Shown here piece by piece: positions 12,391 through 23,684 of a stretch of DNA of 64,000 nucleotides (positions are counted from its first letter, which is position 1; each line of letters begins with the position of its first letter). Made by a program: the position numbers and the translations under genes. Source of the DNA: Sphagnum compactum (Eukaryota > Bryophyta > Sphagnopsida > Sphagnales). The stretch spans positions 7,346,157-7,410,156 of the forward strand of contig OZ234503.1 in NCBI GenBank assembly GCA_965153455.1. The letters are read 5' to 3'. The notes under the pieces are model-generated. The model worked only from the letters and a program-made list of their open reading frames with translations, was not told the DNA's origin and ran no database searches.

Positions 12391-12455
12391 AAGGTTATAG
12401 GGATTTGAACACGAAACCTAGTGGATAGGGAAAAACAATTTAAACCATTATATGA
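12391..12455 (-). mobile_element. Second tRNA-derived SINE-like remnant
   Basis: On the minus strand GTGTTCAAATCCC, a good pol III B-box match, follows an A-box-like AATGGTTTAAATTG by about 25 nt. It has the same orientation as the remnant at 10951-11020. The 91-codon open frame at 12421 on the plus strand overlaps it and is probably not a gene. Confidence 0.35.
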
Positions 12456-12744
12456 TTTATTTATTTTTCCTTTTCTTTTATGTTTTGTTGAACTAGCCTA
12501 CATCATGGCCAATTTTCATGTTATTTCAAGTTTTGTCATAGAAGTTCATGGACTTAATTTCAATGCAACCATTTCAATGCAAGCTTCCTCAAAGCCTAAA
12601 TTCTTCACTCATAAAATTTTATTTATATTTTCATTTTATGTGTTTATGCTAATTTGTTTTAATGATTCCAAATATATCATGAGTCATGAACAATAATCAA
12701 CAAAATAAAATGCGTATGTGTGTTTTTGTGATCGTGTTACTTTG

Positions 12745-12810
12745 ATGGCTAGCTTGCAAAAATTACCTACATCTATTGGCCAATTGAATGCACTTCAAAA
12801 CTTTTCATTT
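12745..12810 (+). pseudogene. Leucine-rich-repeat fragment
   Basis: One frame reads SLQKLPTSIGQLNALQNFS and then stops. This fits a single plant LRR of the kind found in NBS-LRR and receptor-like proteins (LxxLPxSIGxLxxLxxL). No neighbouring repeats, NB-ARC or kinase sequence is present, so it is at most a scrap. Confidence 0.35.
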
Positions 12811-13656
12811 GTGTGAGTGTTGTGAATATCTTTTATTGTTCGTGTCGACTGAGCCTATGATCATTGTACAAAAATTGGGACACTTTCTGAGAGAGAGATA
12901 GCTCCATGAGATGACCCGCTTTTGCTCCCTGCATGTGACATTGCCGATTCACAAGAGCATTTTCTTGGGGTTAGGTAAATAATTTTTGTTGCAGAACATC
13001 AGATGATGGTACATGCCGCATATGGGACGCCCTCAACTCGTCACGGAAGTCTCGGGTCTACTTGCCTAGCCCTAAGGAGCCACCCACAAGTATGATGATC
13101 TTACTGTGATCTGACAAGACCTTCTTCCATTGGTTCTAGAATCTGTTCCGTTCTGTATGATGTTTGGGTATCAATGGGTATCATTTGGTTTGGTTTTGCA
13201 TGTTAAGATGTGAAAGGACCTGGTGTACCTCCACCTCCTGCACCCCCCATCATCAACCAAGTTATTTGCTGTGCTTTCAGCGCCGATGGCAGCATTTTTG
13301 TCACTGGGAGCTCAGATAAAATAGCACGCGTATGATGTTTTCCGCATCTGAACTTCCTTCTGGTTATATATCTGGGATTCTTGCTGCATTGGGGGACTTC
13401 TGATCACTATCCTTGCCTTCTTATCTCACAGGGCATCTAGCATGTGTTGCTGGTGAAATCCAAAGATGTAGAGTCACAACTATTCTTGTGTCATGTTTGC
13501 AGTATGTTGTTTGTTTTCATCATTTTCTCAATTGATTTTGGTCTTCGATCTGTGATATATTCCTTCAGCTTTGTGTGTTTTTGTGGTCACTTAGTACAGT
13601 TGTCAGATATCCTTCCTTACCTCATCATGCCAAAGGAGTACCTGAATGTTGATAAA

Positions 13657-13672
13657 CCTAAACCCTAAACCC
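13657..13672. repeat. Interstitial plant telomere-type repeat (copy 1)
   Basis: CCTAAACCCTAAACCC, about two plant telomere units, lies a few bases upstream of the third WD40 exon block, where a pyrimidine tract and acceptor would be expected. Confidence 0.8.
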
Positions 13673-15574
13673 ATGGTGGACAAGTGTGGGATGCATGCAA
13701 GTGGAATGATGATGTAACAGGAAGGCCCAACCATGAATTGGACACTCTTAGAGGTCATGAACATGATGTCAACTACGTCCAGTTCAGGTGTGTGTTTGGA
13801 TCTGCTCCACACAGCTCCTTATCCCTCACTGTGTATAGCCAGAACTAACCAAAACTGCAGTGCTGCAGAGAACAGTGGGAAAAGGAAATATTGCTAATGC
13901 TATATAATGGTATAGTGTAGTAGGAGGTGAGGCTGTTTGCGTTCTAGTTTCACTGTTTGAGAATTAGTCTTCTAAGTTTCCTTGAAGCAGAAGAATGTGG
14001 AAATATGTCCAGAATTCATCAGTTGCTGGGATGGGGTACTTCTGCATTTGAAAGTGGGTGTGCAGCTCCAGCAAGGCCATTAGTATCGGATGTTGTGAAG
14101 AAAGATTACCCTTCACAGTTCAAGAACTCCTGGTTTGGTCATGCCAACATAGTCACATGTTCACGGGATGGCAGTGCAATCATTTGGACCCCTTGTCCCC
14201 GCAAATATCATGTGAGTCATTATTGCTGAAATGTAGTCTTTTCTGTTCACAGTTGTGTTCTTGATTCCATGCTGTCAATCCCTTTGTGTGGGAAGGTGTA
14301 AAGAGACATACAGTTTCTGAAGGCTGAAACTGGCATGCCTATACATTTGGTGCTAAGATTGTGGCTTTTGGTGATTTGTATTGTCAGGGAAAAGTGGGAA
14401 GGTGGGTGAAGGCATATCACTTGCGAGTTCCGCCACCACCCATGCCACCACCAGCACCACAAGGGAATGGGCCCTGTCAGCGGCTTCTGCCCACCCCCCG
14501 AGGTGTCAACATGATTGTGTGGAGCTTGGATAATCGTTTTGTCCTCGCAGCAATCATGGGTAGATATCTTTTTCTTTTCTTTTTTTTGGGCTTTTGGGGA
14601 CACAAATGGACAAAATCCATCTTTCCTTTTCTTTAACTCAGAAAGTGATGAGTGGCCCAGTTGCCAATACCCCTTGAGGAACATCAGTTGCCAATAGTGA
14701 AGTCTCAAGATCAGTGGGGTACTTTTCTTCAAAGTGAAAACAGCAAAACAATTTGACTTTCTACAATTCTGTTGGTGAGCAGATCATAGAATATGTGTGT
14801 GGAATGCGGTTGATGGCAGCTTAGTGCACTCTCTCACAGGCCATGACAAACAGGTTCTTAGTTCTACTATAAACCTAAACTCTAAGCTCCACTGCTGTTT
14901 TTTTGTTCATGGGTTCCAATGCAGACATGAAATTTTGACTGGTTTCTTGCTGTTCATGGGGATATACCTGTAACATCAGCAAACCATTCCTTGACATTGC
15001 AGACTTATGTCTTCGATGTTCATCCTTTTAATCCAAGGATTGCGATGAGTGCAGGCTACGATGGCCGTGTCATTATCTGGGATGTGAGTCCCTTTAAAGA
15101 CCCCTCTCTCTGCTTACCCTCACTTTCCTATGACCTTCTGTTCACCCAAAGTGGCGATTTTTTCCTTTGGTAAATTGAGTAATGTGGCTGGAGCATATGG
15201 GTTTGGCTAGCTTCCATCAGTGAATAAGATTATGTTGTCCTAGCTTTGTGGGTTTTGATGTGAAAGAACTGGATTATTTTTTTTGTGGGTAGATTTGGGA
15301 GGGACATCCAATCAAAGTTTATGAAACAGGAGAATACAATCTGGTTGATGGGCATTTCTCCCCGTAAGCATCGTTCTTCAGGAAATTTCAGTCTTTTCTT
15401 ACTGCTCTCAAACTTTGATCTTCATGCTTCTTGGTTTTTTGACCTCTTGGTTTCCTTGAGTACCCCCTGGGTGTCACATACCAGAGTGACAACAAATACA
15501 AATTACGGCTTTGCCCAATTCTTGCTGAAATTCATGTCTTTTTGTCATTAAGGTGACAAAATTAGGTTTTAAAT

Positions 15575-15590
15575 CCTAAACCCTAAACCC
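15575..15590. repeat. Interstitial plant telomere-type repeat (copy 2)
   Basis: The identical 16-mer CCTAAACCCTAAACCC lies 35 bp upstream of the WD40 block at 15625. A degenerate relative (aaacctaaactcta) lies near 14870 in another intron of the same fragment. Confidence 0.8.
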
Positions 15591-16129
15591 AAGTTATAAG
15601 TTAGTTCCTGTGTTTTGGGGACAGTGATGGTTCATCATTGGTGGTGTCGGATGAAGTGGGCCAAATCTACATCTTTGGGACAGGGCCTGAAATGTCACAA
15701 AAGGATGTCAAGTATGACCAGGTAGGTATAAGTGCCTTGAGTTCTAAAGTTACTTATTTGTTGTTGGATTATATTTTTCTTGTGTTTCTTGAGTACCTAG
15801 TAGGGAAGGATTTTCTTTTGCAGTGACAAGTCTAGTTTGTCTTTTGTTGGCAGTTTTTTCTCGGAGATTTTTGCCCGCTGGTTTGGGATGCATTCGGTAA
15901 TGTGCTTGATGTGGTAATAATCAAGGAGCATCCTATATTGATTCCAACATCTCTTATAAGGGGATGTCAGTTGTTTGACAAAGTATGGTAGTTGAGCACT
16001 TGCAACATGTTTCTATTATTTCATGCACGGTGGATCCAAATTTTTTTTAGGGCTAAAAGTTACGACTGCCTTTGTGTTCCAGGAAACACAGCTGGCCCCA
16101 CATGTGCCCTCCATTGATGTGTGAAAGTT

Positions 16130-16640
16130 TGACACATAGTTGGAAATTTTGTATGGTAGAATGGCGCCTAAAGTGATTGATGGGTTGGAGCCTTTTCTAT
16201 CTTTTGCTATGACCTTTAGTGTTGTTGCTCCACACAATATGTTTGCTCTTCAACTCAATCCAAGGTTTAAAGTGTTGTAATGCATCATGGAATTATATGT
16301 AGGTCGGGATAGAGGTGCAATAGTTGTGGAAGAGTGTGACCAACATGTTTTGCCCCCACTATTGGTGGTTGTTTCCAAGCATTTGAACCTAGGGTGTGTG
16401 GAAGGCCCTCCTCCTTCAACACCCATCAATGATGATTCGTTGTGGGGAGCTGTAGCTTCTATAGAGGAAGATGATCTCTTTTTGGTGAAATTTGAGTTGT
16501 CTTTGTATTGTTGTATACATGTGGATGATAATGATGTAGAATCACCCTTGCAATGGTGGAAAGACCATGCAAAATAGTTTCCTAATGTTGCATAGTGACT
16601 CTAGAAACATTTTGATAAGGCTTTTGACATTGTACTTTTT
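16130..16640 (+). pseudogene. hAT transposase remnant (C-terminal part)
   Basis: Reading across one stop gives MFALQLNPRFKVL, then ELYVGRDRGAIVVEECDQHV and LLVVVSKHLN. After a Pro/Asp-rich linker comes DVESPLQWWKDHAK, a stop, and FPNVA. The WWKDH..FPNVA motif is typical of the hAT C-terminal region just before the dimerisation domain, which is missing. The remnant abuts the truncated 3' end of the BRWD fragment, so insertion or deletion at this element may have cut off the WD40 gene copy. Confidence 0.65.
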
Positions 16641-16649
16641 CCACTAGTT

Positions 16650-18670
16650 TTACTTATGTCAATGATGCATTTTGCACAAGAGCTTGATGTGATCTGCAAA
16701 AGAGCTGTTTTTTTTTCTTCAGTTGTGCCCATGTTCATATTTTGAATTTGTTCTTAACCTTTGCATGAGTGATATTGGATGTACTTTTGTTGAACCTTCA
16801 AGCATGGCTCTTGTTTCTTTTTGTTTTTCAATGGTTGCAATTTGGTTTTCATATTTCAACCTCAATTGCCTTGGTTATGCACAACATCAAGTGGATGAAA
16901 CCCTAAAAATTCAACCTTAATGAGACACTAGAGTTATACCAACATTGAAACTTTATACTAGCTAGTATCATAATAGTCATATTGATATTGATACCATTGC
17001 ATCATGAAATTGGGTATCTTGAATTATCGATATTATAATGGTATATGAGTTTGAAAAATATTCTAGTACCTCATTTTAGGATAGACCTATACACCAAGAC
17101 CAGGTTGGTATATCAAAAGGGGGATATCAAACCAACCCTAGTCAGTACTAATGTTGGGCGGATATCACTCTTTTGGGATATCTATCAAATAATATATCCA
17201 CCTTCTTTTTATCCATCAAATAAGGATATTTTTATTTTTATTTCTTAGAAAATCTAAATATCCGAACTGGATATCAAATTTTCACATTTTTCAATCTAAT
17301 TTGAATATCAATGTTCTTGGATATTTGTCGTTTATTTATAATTAGTTGGATATCAAAAAGTCAAAAAAATGCCAGCCAATTATGTTGGGTGCCAGTCTTT
17401 TGTTTTTGGGCAAAACATCTCCAAAACTCAACATCCTTTTTAAAAAAGGGAATACTTTGTCACAAATATTCTTTTTTTTAAAAAAGAATTCACAAAAATA
17501 AATAAATTAAATCATAAATTAAATTTCAAAGAAAATATAGCCGCAATAATAACTACTACTGACTACAACTTTGATTGTTTTCTGTTATGATCTCTTTGTG
17601 TTTGGTCTGAAACCGCTCGAATCTTTGTACAAAGTCATCAACTGTTTTGTTTTCCAGATGAGTGATTGTATAAGTATGGAGACTTCACAACACTCTTTGT
17701 GAAAACATGGTGTTCAGTCAATGGAGCTTCCTTGCGAATACTTGCTTTGTCACCTCATAAGCAAATTGCCTTTCATGCTACCTGAAGTCTTGGAGGGGGC
17801 TATAGATTAGCTGCGTCTTTTCAAAATATGCTTCACCCATAATTGACATTTGAGCAAAACAGTCCCAATACAAAAGTCGGACCAGCCCTCACAAATGTGC
17901 TCCAAAAGTCATGAATTTTGTCAGAACTTTAAAAAATCCAATTCCTTGGAGTTATAGAGGACTTCAAGCTGAATAGTATTTTTTAAAAATAGGATTTGGT
18001 TCAGAAATGGAAAATCTGCACTGTTGATAGTTTAGTTTTTGAAGTTTTGGGCAGCTCTCAGAATTAGAAGTTTTTGGAGGATTGCACCAAGATACCGTGC
18101 TTTATTGATGGTAAAAATTCTAAGGTAGATAGAAGGCATCTATATGAATGATGTGAAAAAAATAACTGTGCAAAACCGAGTTGAGATGAGGAAGAAATGG
18201 ATCATCAAAGTCGGCCATCCAATGTAACTCTACACAAAAAATCATACAAAATTCATCTATTTTTGGGCAGAAAAGAATCACCAATGTTTTGGGACTGTTC
18301 TCAGCCTTGCAGTGTTTTGCACACCTAACTAAGGGTATGAGCTGACCCCTCTCACATGTTCCTCAGTTTTGTAACATGGGTACAGAGCAAAATTTGGAAG
18401 TGGAGTTGTTAGATTGTACCCAAGATTGAAAAAACCTGTCAATGTGGCTCAAGAAATCCAAATGGGACATCGTAAGTAAGTGTGAAAAAGATGGTATGAC
18501 ATGTCCCCTATACCATAGGGGTGTCAGTTTTTAGAGAAACAGTGAGGTGGTGGCAGACCATATCGGACCGCTGTGACGTTTAAGGGTTAATACAAGATGT
18601 GGTTTTGATGAAGGTTTCATGATCTCTATGCTAATTAAATCTGTTTGATACTTGTAGTCAGACAAACAAT
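16650..18670. other. Intergenic, no gene recognised
   Basis: AT-rich sequence. About 17100-17350 is rich in GATATC/GGATAT motifs. 17560-18500 is less AT-rich and may be an old transposon, but no reverse transcriptase, integrase or transposase motif could be read. Open frames of 60-70 codons have no recognisable content. Confidence 0.45.
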
Positions 18671-18676
18671 ACACGC

Positions 18677-18722
18677 AGTTGTATGAACCCAGCGTGCCTG
18701 AACCCGCTGGGTTCATACAACT
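18677..18722. repeat. Perfect 18-bp inverted repeat with 10-nt loop
   Basis: Arms 18677-18694 and 18705-18722 are exact reverse complements (right arm CGCTGGGTTCATACAACT), separated by tgcctgaacc. The right arm and loop encode the start of the first recognisable LCB2 exon (CLNPLGSYN). The left arm looks like a templated inverted copy of that exon edge. Confidence 0.9.
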
Positions 18723-21644
18723 ACATAGGATTTGCTTGCCAGGATGATAATTGCACACCACATATGATTGAGTCACTTGAAAAGTTTGGTGCTAGCACTT
18801 GTGCCAGTCGAATTAATGGTGGTGAGCCTTACTGTCGTGCTAGCCATTTAGATCGGATAATTGCCAAATATATGGTTATGGAGGAGGAGGAGATTACTGT
18901 CAACTGGAATATGTGCTGGCTATTGGTCTGGTTAGAAGTACTGATTGCAGCATTGTTAGTGGCTGTTATTTTGAAGTGTGTATGGTTCAATTGTTTCTGG
19001 CCTCTTTGAGGTAAAATGTAATCAATGCTTGGTTCCTCATCAATGCTTAGTACAATTTGGAATTCTCTCCTGTGACCAAGCAGGTATTTGCATTGCTTGA
19101 AATGGTGTTTCATGTCATTAAGCATACAATTTTGCTAAAACTCATGTGTTATTGCACTCTACTTTACTACTGTAGGCTCAGCTGCTCTCTTTCTTGGTGC
19201 AAGGATGTATTTCCTTACTTACAGTTGCAGCTATGGATGGCAAAGTTTGCAGGTAGTACTAGCTTGCATGAAAAGCTTGAGCAGGCAATTGCAAATTTTG
19301 TTGGCAAGCCAGCAGCCATGGTGTATGGCATGGGTTTTGCCACAAATTCTACAACTATTCCAACACTCGTAGACAAGGTGGGAGTTGCCCTCTAGATTTC
19401 CATTGTCCCTGTGGTTCTTTTGGAAATATGATTCTTGTCCATATGGCCAGTATACACCTCTCAATTGCTCCATTGTTTGTACTTCTCTATGGTCGAGAGA
19501 CAAGAGGAGACTCTTCTTCCAGTCAGCCAAATGTGTAGGACATGATGCTCCACATTGTGCTAGCCTCCCTTGGATTCTCACTTGGGTTGTGTTCTAAATT
19601 GTATTCCAAATCCAGGGTGGACTAATCATCAGTGATGCACTGAACCATTCCTCAATTGTGGCTGGTTTTTGTGGCTCAAGTGCCAAAGTTGCAGTTTTTC
19701 AACATAACAGTAGGGCATTGCCACACCTATCTTACTCTATCCCACTCTTGAATCTTAGCCACCTGTCTACATGTGGGGAAAGACTACTAATAAATGTGTT
19801 GGATCAACTCACAACAGCTTCTGTTTTTTATTATCTCTGCACTTCTACATAGTTGCTTTGCTGCAAACAAGTTTGAGAACTGACTAGATTCATGACGGCA
19901 GCACCTTCTCACTTGGAGTAAGTATTACAAGAAGCTATCTCAGATGGGCAGGCCTGAACACACAGGCCTTGGAAGAAAATTGTTATGGGTGTGGAGAGTA
20001 TATACAGCAAGGAGGGTGAACTGTGCAGACTCAAAGAGATCGTAGCTGTTGCTAAGAAATATAAGGTCTCGCCTGCCTTCTGTCCTATTTTACTACGGTG
20101 ACAATCACGAAAGGAACACTTCCAATGTCTTCTATTGACACCAGCAATGTCTCGATTTGTTTGTGCACAGGCTTACATCTATCTCAATGAGGCGCACAGT
20201 ATAGGAGCAATTGGAAAAACTGGGAGAGCAAGCTTAAGGGTGTAGACCCAGCAGACGTTGATGTCATGATGGGCACCTTACAAAATCCTTGGATCTTGTG
20301 GTGGTTACATTGCTGCCTCTGAGGTCCTTTCCTTCACTATTTGTTGTCTCATGATGTTATGCACCTGCAGGCTAAACCTCTGGCCAGACATGGAAGGATT
20401 TGTCCCTTGAGAAATCACCATATCTACTGTTTCAAGCTGGTTGGTAGGTTCATCTATTTGGAAGGAGTTGTAATATTCACATGATGCCTTGGGTCTGGCA
20501 TGTTGGTCAGGCAGGATTTGGTGAAGTATTTGAGGTCCATGAGTCCAGCACATATCTATGCCACTGCACTGTCTCCACCAGCAGTGCAGCAAGTCATCTA
20601 TGCACTCAAAGTCATTCTTGGAGAGGACAACAGTGACTGAGGTTTGCAGAAATTCTCTCCTGTTATTGCTCGTATTGGCAATTGTCACATTCACCCTGAG
20701 CACACTAAATGGGTTTCAGGAACCATGAAGCTGGCACAAGTTTTGTGAGAACAGCAACTTCTTTAGGGATGAGCATCGTAAAATGGGTTGTGAAGTGCTG
20801 GGTGATGAGGACTCACCACTGATACCAATCATGCTTTATAACCCTGGGAAGATTCCAGCTTTTTCTGGCAAGTGCCTCAAGTGAAATGTACACTTACTTT
20901 CCTGTCCCTATTTTTCCTACCAAGTTGTGTCTTTGTATTCTGGCACTTATTGCACTCACAAGGCTCTTCCTATATTCCCTCTGAATCATATTCTTTTCTC
21001 AGTGTTAGGCGTCTTGGATTGCTAAATTGTTGATGCACCCCATTTCTGGATTGTTGTGATGTTGCAAGGATAGTAACACATTATTCAAATAGCAAGTGTG
21101 AACACAATGCTCTGGAGAATTTGGTACCAGTTTCATATCTGGTATCCTCATCGCATGATATTAGGTTGAGATCAATGATGTCTGAAAGGCAGCAAATGCC
21201 CTGGATAATTGTCAATCTTTACAAATAGCTGGATCCCTCAATTTTAGGCTTATGGCATTTCTTTGCCACCTCTAAGACAAACTGCATGGTCATGTTGACC
21301 TTGCATTTAACTTTTCTCTGGCAATGAACTATGTCCTTAAAAAAAGATGACTTATCTGCAGGTGGCTGTTGTTTCCATAGCATTGCCAGCTACTCCATTG
21401 CTTCTGTCAAGGGCTTGTATCTGCATCTCAGCATCACATACTCATGAGGATCTTGAACAAGCTCTACAGGTGATAATTCCTCTTTATGCTTTATCTTTCA
21501 GCTTTTGTACTTTTCTCTAACGAGTATATAGTATGGTCCATATAGCACACTCCCTGCGGAATTGTACCTAATGCGCCATCTGTTGTTGAACAGGTTATCA
21601 GTGAGGTCTGTAACATGTGTCACATAAAGTATTTCCCAGTTTGA
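18692..21644 (+). pseudogene. LCB2: Serine palmitoyltransferase LCB2 pseudogene, introns retained
   Basis: Intact LCB2 is the PLP-binding subunit of ER serine palmitoyltransferase, the first step of sphingolipid synthesis. Blocks match it in order: 18692-18821 (GSYNYIGFACQDDNCTPHMI), 19253-19377 (FVGKPAAMVYGMGFATNST), 19616-19709 (GGLIISDALNHSSIVAGFCG), about 19889-20067 ([17 protein letters not shown]), 20171-20323 (AYIYLNEAHSIGAIGKTGRA), about 20510-20640 (SPAHIYATALSPPAVQQVIY), 20720-20880, 21362-21469 (LPATPLLLSRACICISASHT) and 21594-21644 (ending HIKYFPV, stop). Lesions include stops TAA 19919-19921 and TGA 19955-19957, single-base losses at the TFTKSFGS lysine motif (about 20278-20293), a stop after block 6, and a frameshift near 20740. 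The N-terminal exons are absent. It was copied at DNA level, not retroposed, because introns remain. Confidence 0.9.
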
Positions 21645-23684
21645 ATGACTGAAAGAAAATTCATTGTTAACTGAAAAGGAGAAATCACTGTAGTGATTGT
21701 GAAGTCTCATGCAAGGTTCTTCCCTGCTGCCAGATAGAAGAGTTTAGTTGTAAGTTTTCTGGTCTTACTTCAGATTTGTACAATTTTGTATGTTGTTAGA
21801 CCAAGGTAGCAGATGAGGAGCCTGTATCTATCATGGTGCACAAACTTCCTTTGCATGCCAATGACTTCGTTTCGAGCCTTGATTCCTCCCAATTCATGAT
21901 ATTGCATCATTCACCTTTGACATGTCCATGTTAGGGGCTCTGCCTGAGGGAGCTGTGTGGAATGTCTTGTGGTAAATCTCTTGAGCTAATCTGACACCGC
22001 AACTTGTCATGTCTGCAACTTTTGTATGGGGCACTTCCTCATCCAAGAAGACTCTTAGGTGTAACTGTCGTGAGTAGCCGCTTAGGAGATAGGTTCCTTG
22101 CTTTGGTAATGCAATCTTTTGGGTTGTTTATGTACAGGAATTGTTACTCACAATAATGTCAAAGTCTAGAGCTCAACAGACCTGAAGCTATTCCCATCCC
22201 TCTACTCAAAGCAACACCAGTCAGCTTGGTTTTTGCTTGACCTTTCCTCACAGAGGAACCCACGGCCCAGACGTACTACTGCTTTATCAAAGTCACTTGT
22301 TGTTGGTAGTACAATTATGAGGTAGTTTCCTTCTTTTGCTCCACTCCACATTTCATTTTTCTTCTTTTCTTTTCAATAATGTGACTTCATGGATTCTGTA
22401 TTATAAACCTCATCCTGTGGTGTATATTGTGACACCCTGAAATGGTGATCATTTCAAAGGTTCTTAGTTTAGGTAGTCCGTTATCCCCTGGGTTGCATGA
22501 TTTGTGTAAGAAATTGGATTTTGCCACTGATTACTAGAGTCTTTTGTATTACGTTGCATGATGTAGGCAAAATGGAACAATTGGTGTCTTCCATCCATTG
22601 AAGACATGACCTTGATGAATTTATCACCACTAAAACATGCATGTCATTAGTTGAAGTTGGCATTTCATCCCCAGTATCGTTCTGAAGCAACTTCTCAAAA
22701 TAGCTTGTCTAAATATGCAGATATTCCAACACCATGTTGTCGTGCTAAAAGGGGATCCACTCACACCCCCATGTGGGCCTCTACTACTATTCATCTCATC
22801 CAAGTAGTGTGCAAGCTATATCCTTCCCACCCATATCCTATCCATATTTACATGTCCATACTCAGTTTCAGAGTTATTTAAAGCTTGAACTTCATCTAAG
22901 TGATAAGCTTTCAAACCATTTTACTCCTGCTGGTGGAGCTGCTCTAACTACGTTAATGTTGAGCAATTTAGTAGTTCAAGGCGACAATTGCAACGTGATG
23001 GTCAAGTTGCTGGCGCACTCAACCTTTGGGAATTGTAGTTGTTGGTTTGCATAGTGGACTTGTCCAGGACTTTTCACAATATAACATTTGACATATCTTT
23101 CAACCTTAGACTTGGGATATGCTGCATCAAATTCTTGTTATCCCAATATCCAACATCAACTCACAATTTTTACCATTCTTGATGCGGTTGTTTGGGTAAT
23201 CCTAAGCTTAAATAGTGCACAGATAAGTCGGAAGAGGAAAAAGATTTAGGATTTTTTATTACATTCTGTGACAGATGTTTTCTCTGGCCAGAGATTTCCC
23301 TGTGATTATAGTTCAATATTCCAGTGCAAATTTCCCCATGGAAACCTTTAACAAAGTGTAACCAGATGTTTACCAGAGAATTAGACACTGGAGGAGCTTG
23401 TTGTTCTCCCAGCCTCACCATGATTGCCCTATGGTGGTTTTACAATAGATTCCATTTCCAAGTTTGAGATAAAACAAGACTTTCTTTGAACAGAATGTAA
23501 TCACAACAGAAGTGTGCATGCCTAGTACAACAGGTGCTACAAATTTCAACATGTGCTTCCAGCTACAATCACAGTTTTGTCAAAATCTGCTAGAGATAAA
23601 AGGGCTTTGTGCAGCCAAAAAATAACCCATTCCTAATGCATAACTTGCCAAAAAAAATTGCTTACAAGGAACCAATGTGGACCA
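21645..23684. other. Intergenic between the LCB2 pseudogene and EF-G, no gene recognised
   Basis: Composition is gene-like in places (21780-22330, 22640-23050), and short fragments such as GVTVVSSRLGDRFLALVMQS can be read near 22060, but no family could be assigned. It may hold further gene debris. The last few hundred bases should contain the EF-G 3' UTR on the minus strand. Confidence 0.4.

Larger units (their letters stand above)
12995..16124 (+). pseudogene. BRWD-type WD40 gene fragment, introns retained, both ends missing
   Basis: Eleven exon-like blocks match the WD40 region of plant bromodomain/WD40 (BRWD/PHIP-like) proteins: 12995-13089, 13208-13329, about 13685-13787, 14055-14211, 14388-14559, 14783-14853, 15003-15083, 15293-15363, 15625-15721, 15854-15913 and 16083-16124. 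Signatures include SDDGTCRIWD, FVTGSSDKIAR, GHEHDVNYVQF, FKNSWFGHANIVTCSRDGSA, PTPRGVNMIVWSLDNRFVLA, HPFNPRIAMSAGYDGRVIIW and FFLGDFCPLVWDAFGNVLD. Most blocks are open and have good GT/AG borders, and phases agree from block 4 on. The block at 13685 lacks an AG exactly where the frame needs it. The first WD repeats, the middle and the bromodomain are absent. The last block (ETQLAPHVPSIDV) hits a stop and is followed by hAT sequence. It is most likely a young genomic duplicate or a captured fragment. Confidence 0.85.

Noticed and set aside
12391-12455. Intact tRNA gene on the minus strand
   Set aside because: Only box-like words are present; acceptor and anticodon stems cannot form.
12995-16124. 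Functional BRWD gene
   Set aside because: N-terminal WD repeats and the bromodomain half are missing, one acceptor is lost, and a stop with hAT sequence follows the last exon.
20305-20703. Minus-strand open frame of 132 codons
   Set aside because: It is the antisense shadow of an LCB2 pseudo-exon and its intron.
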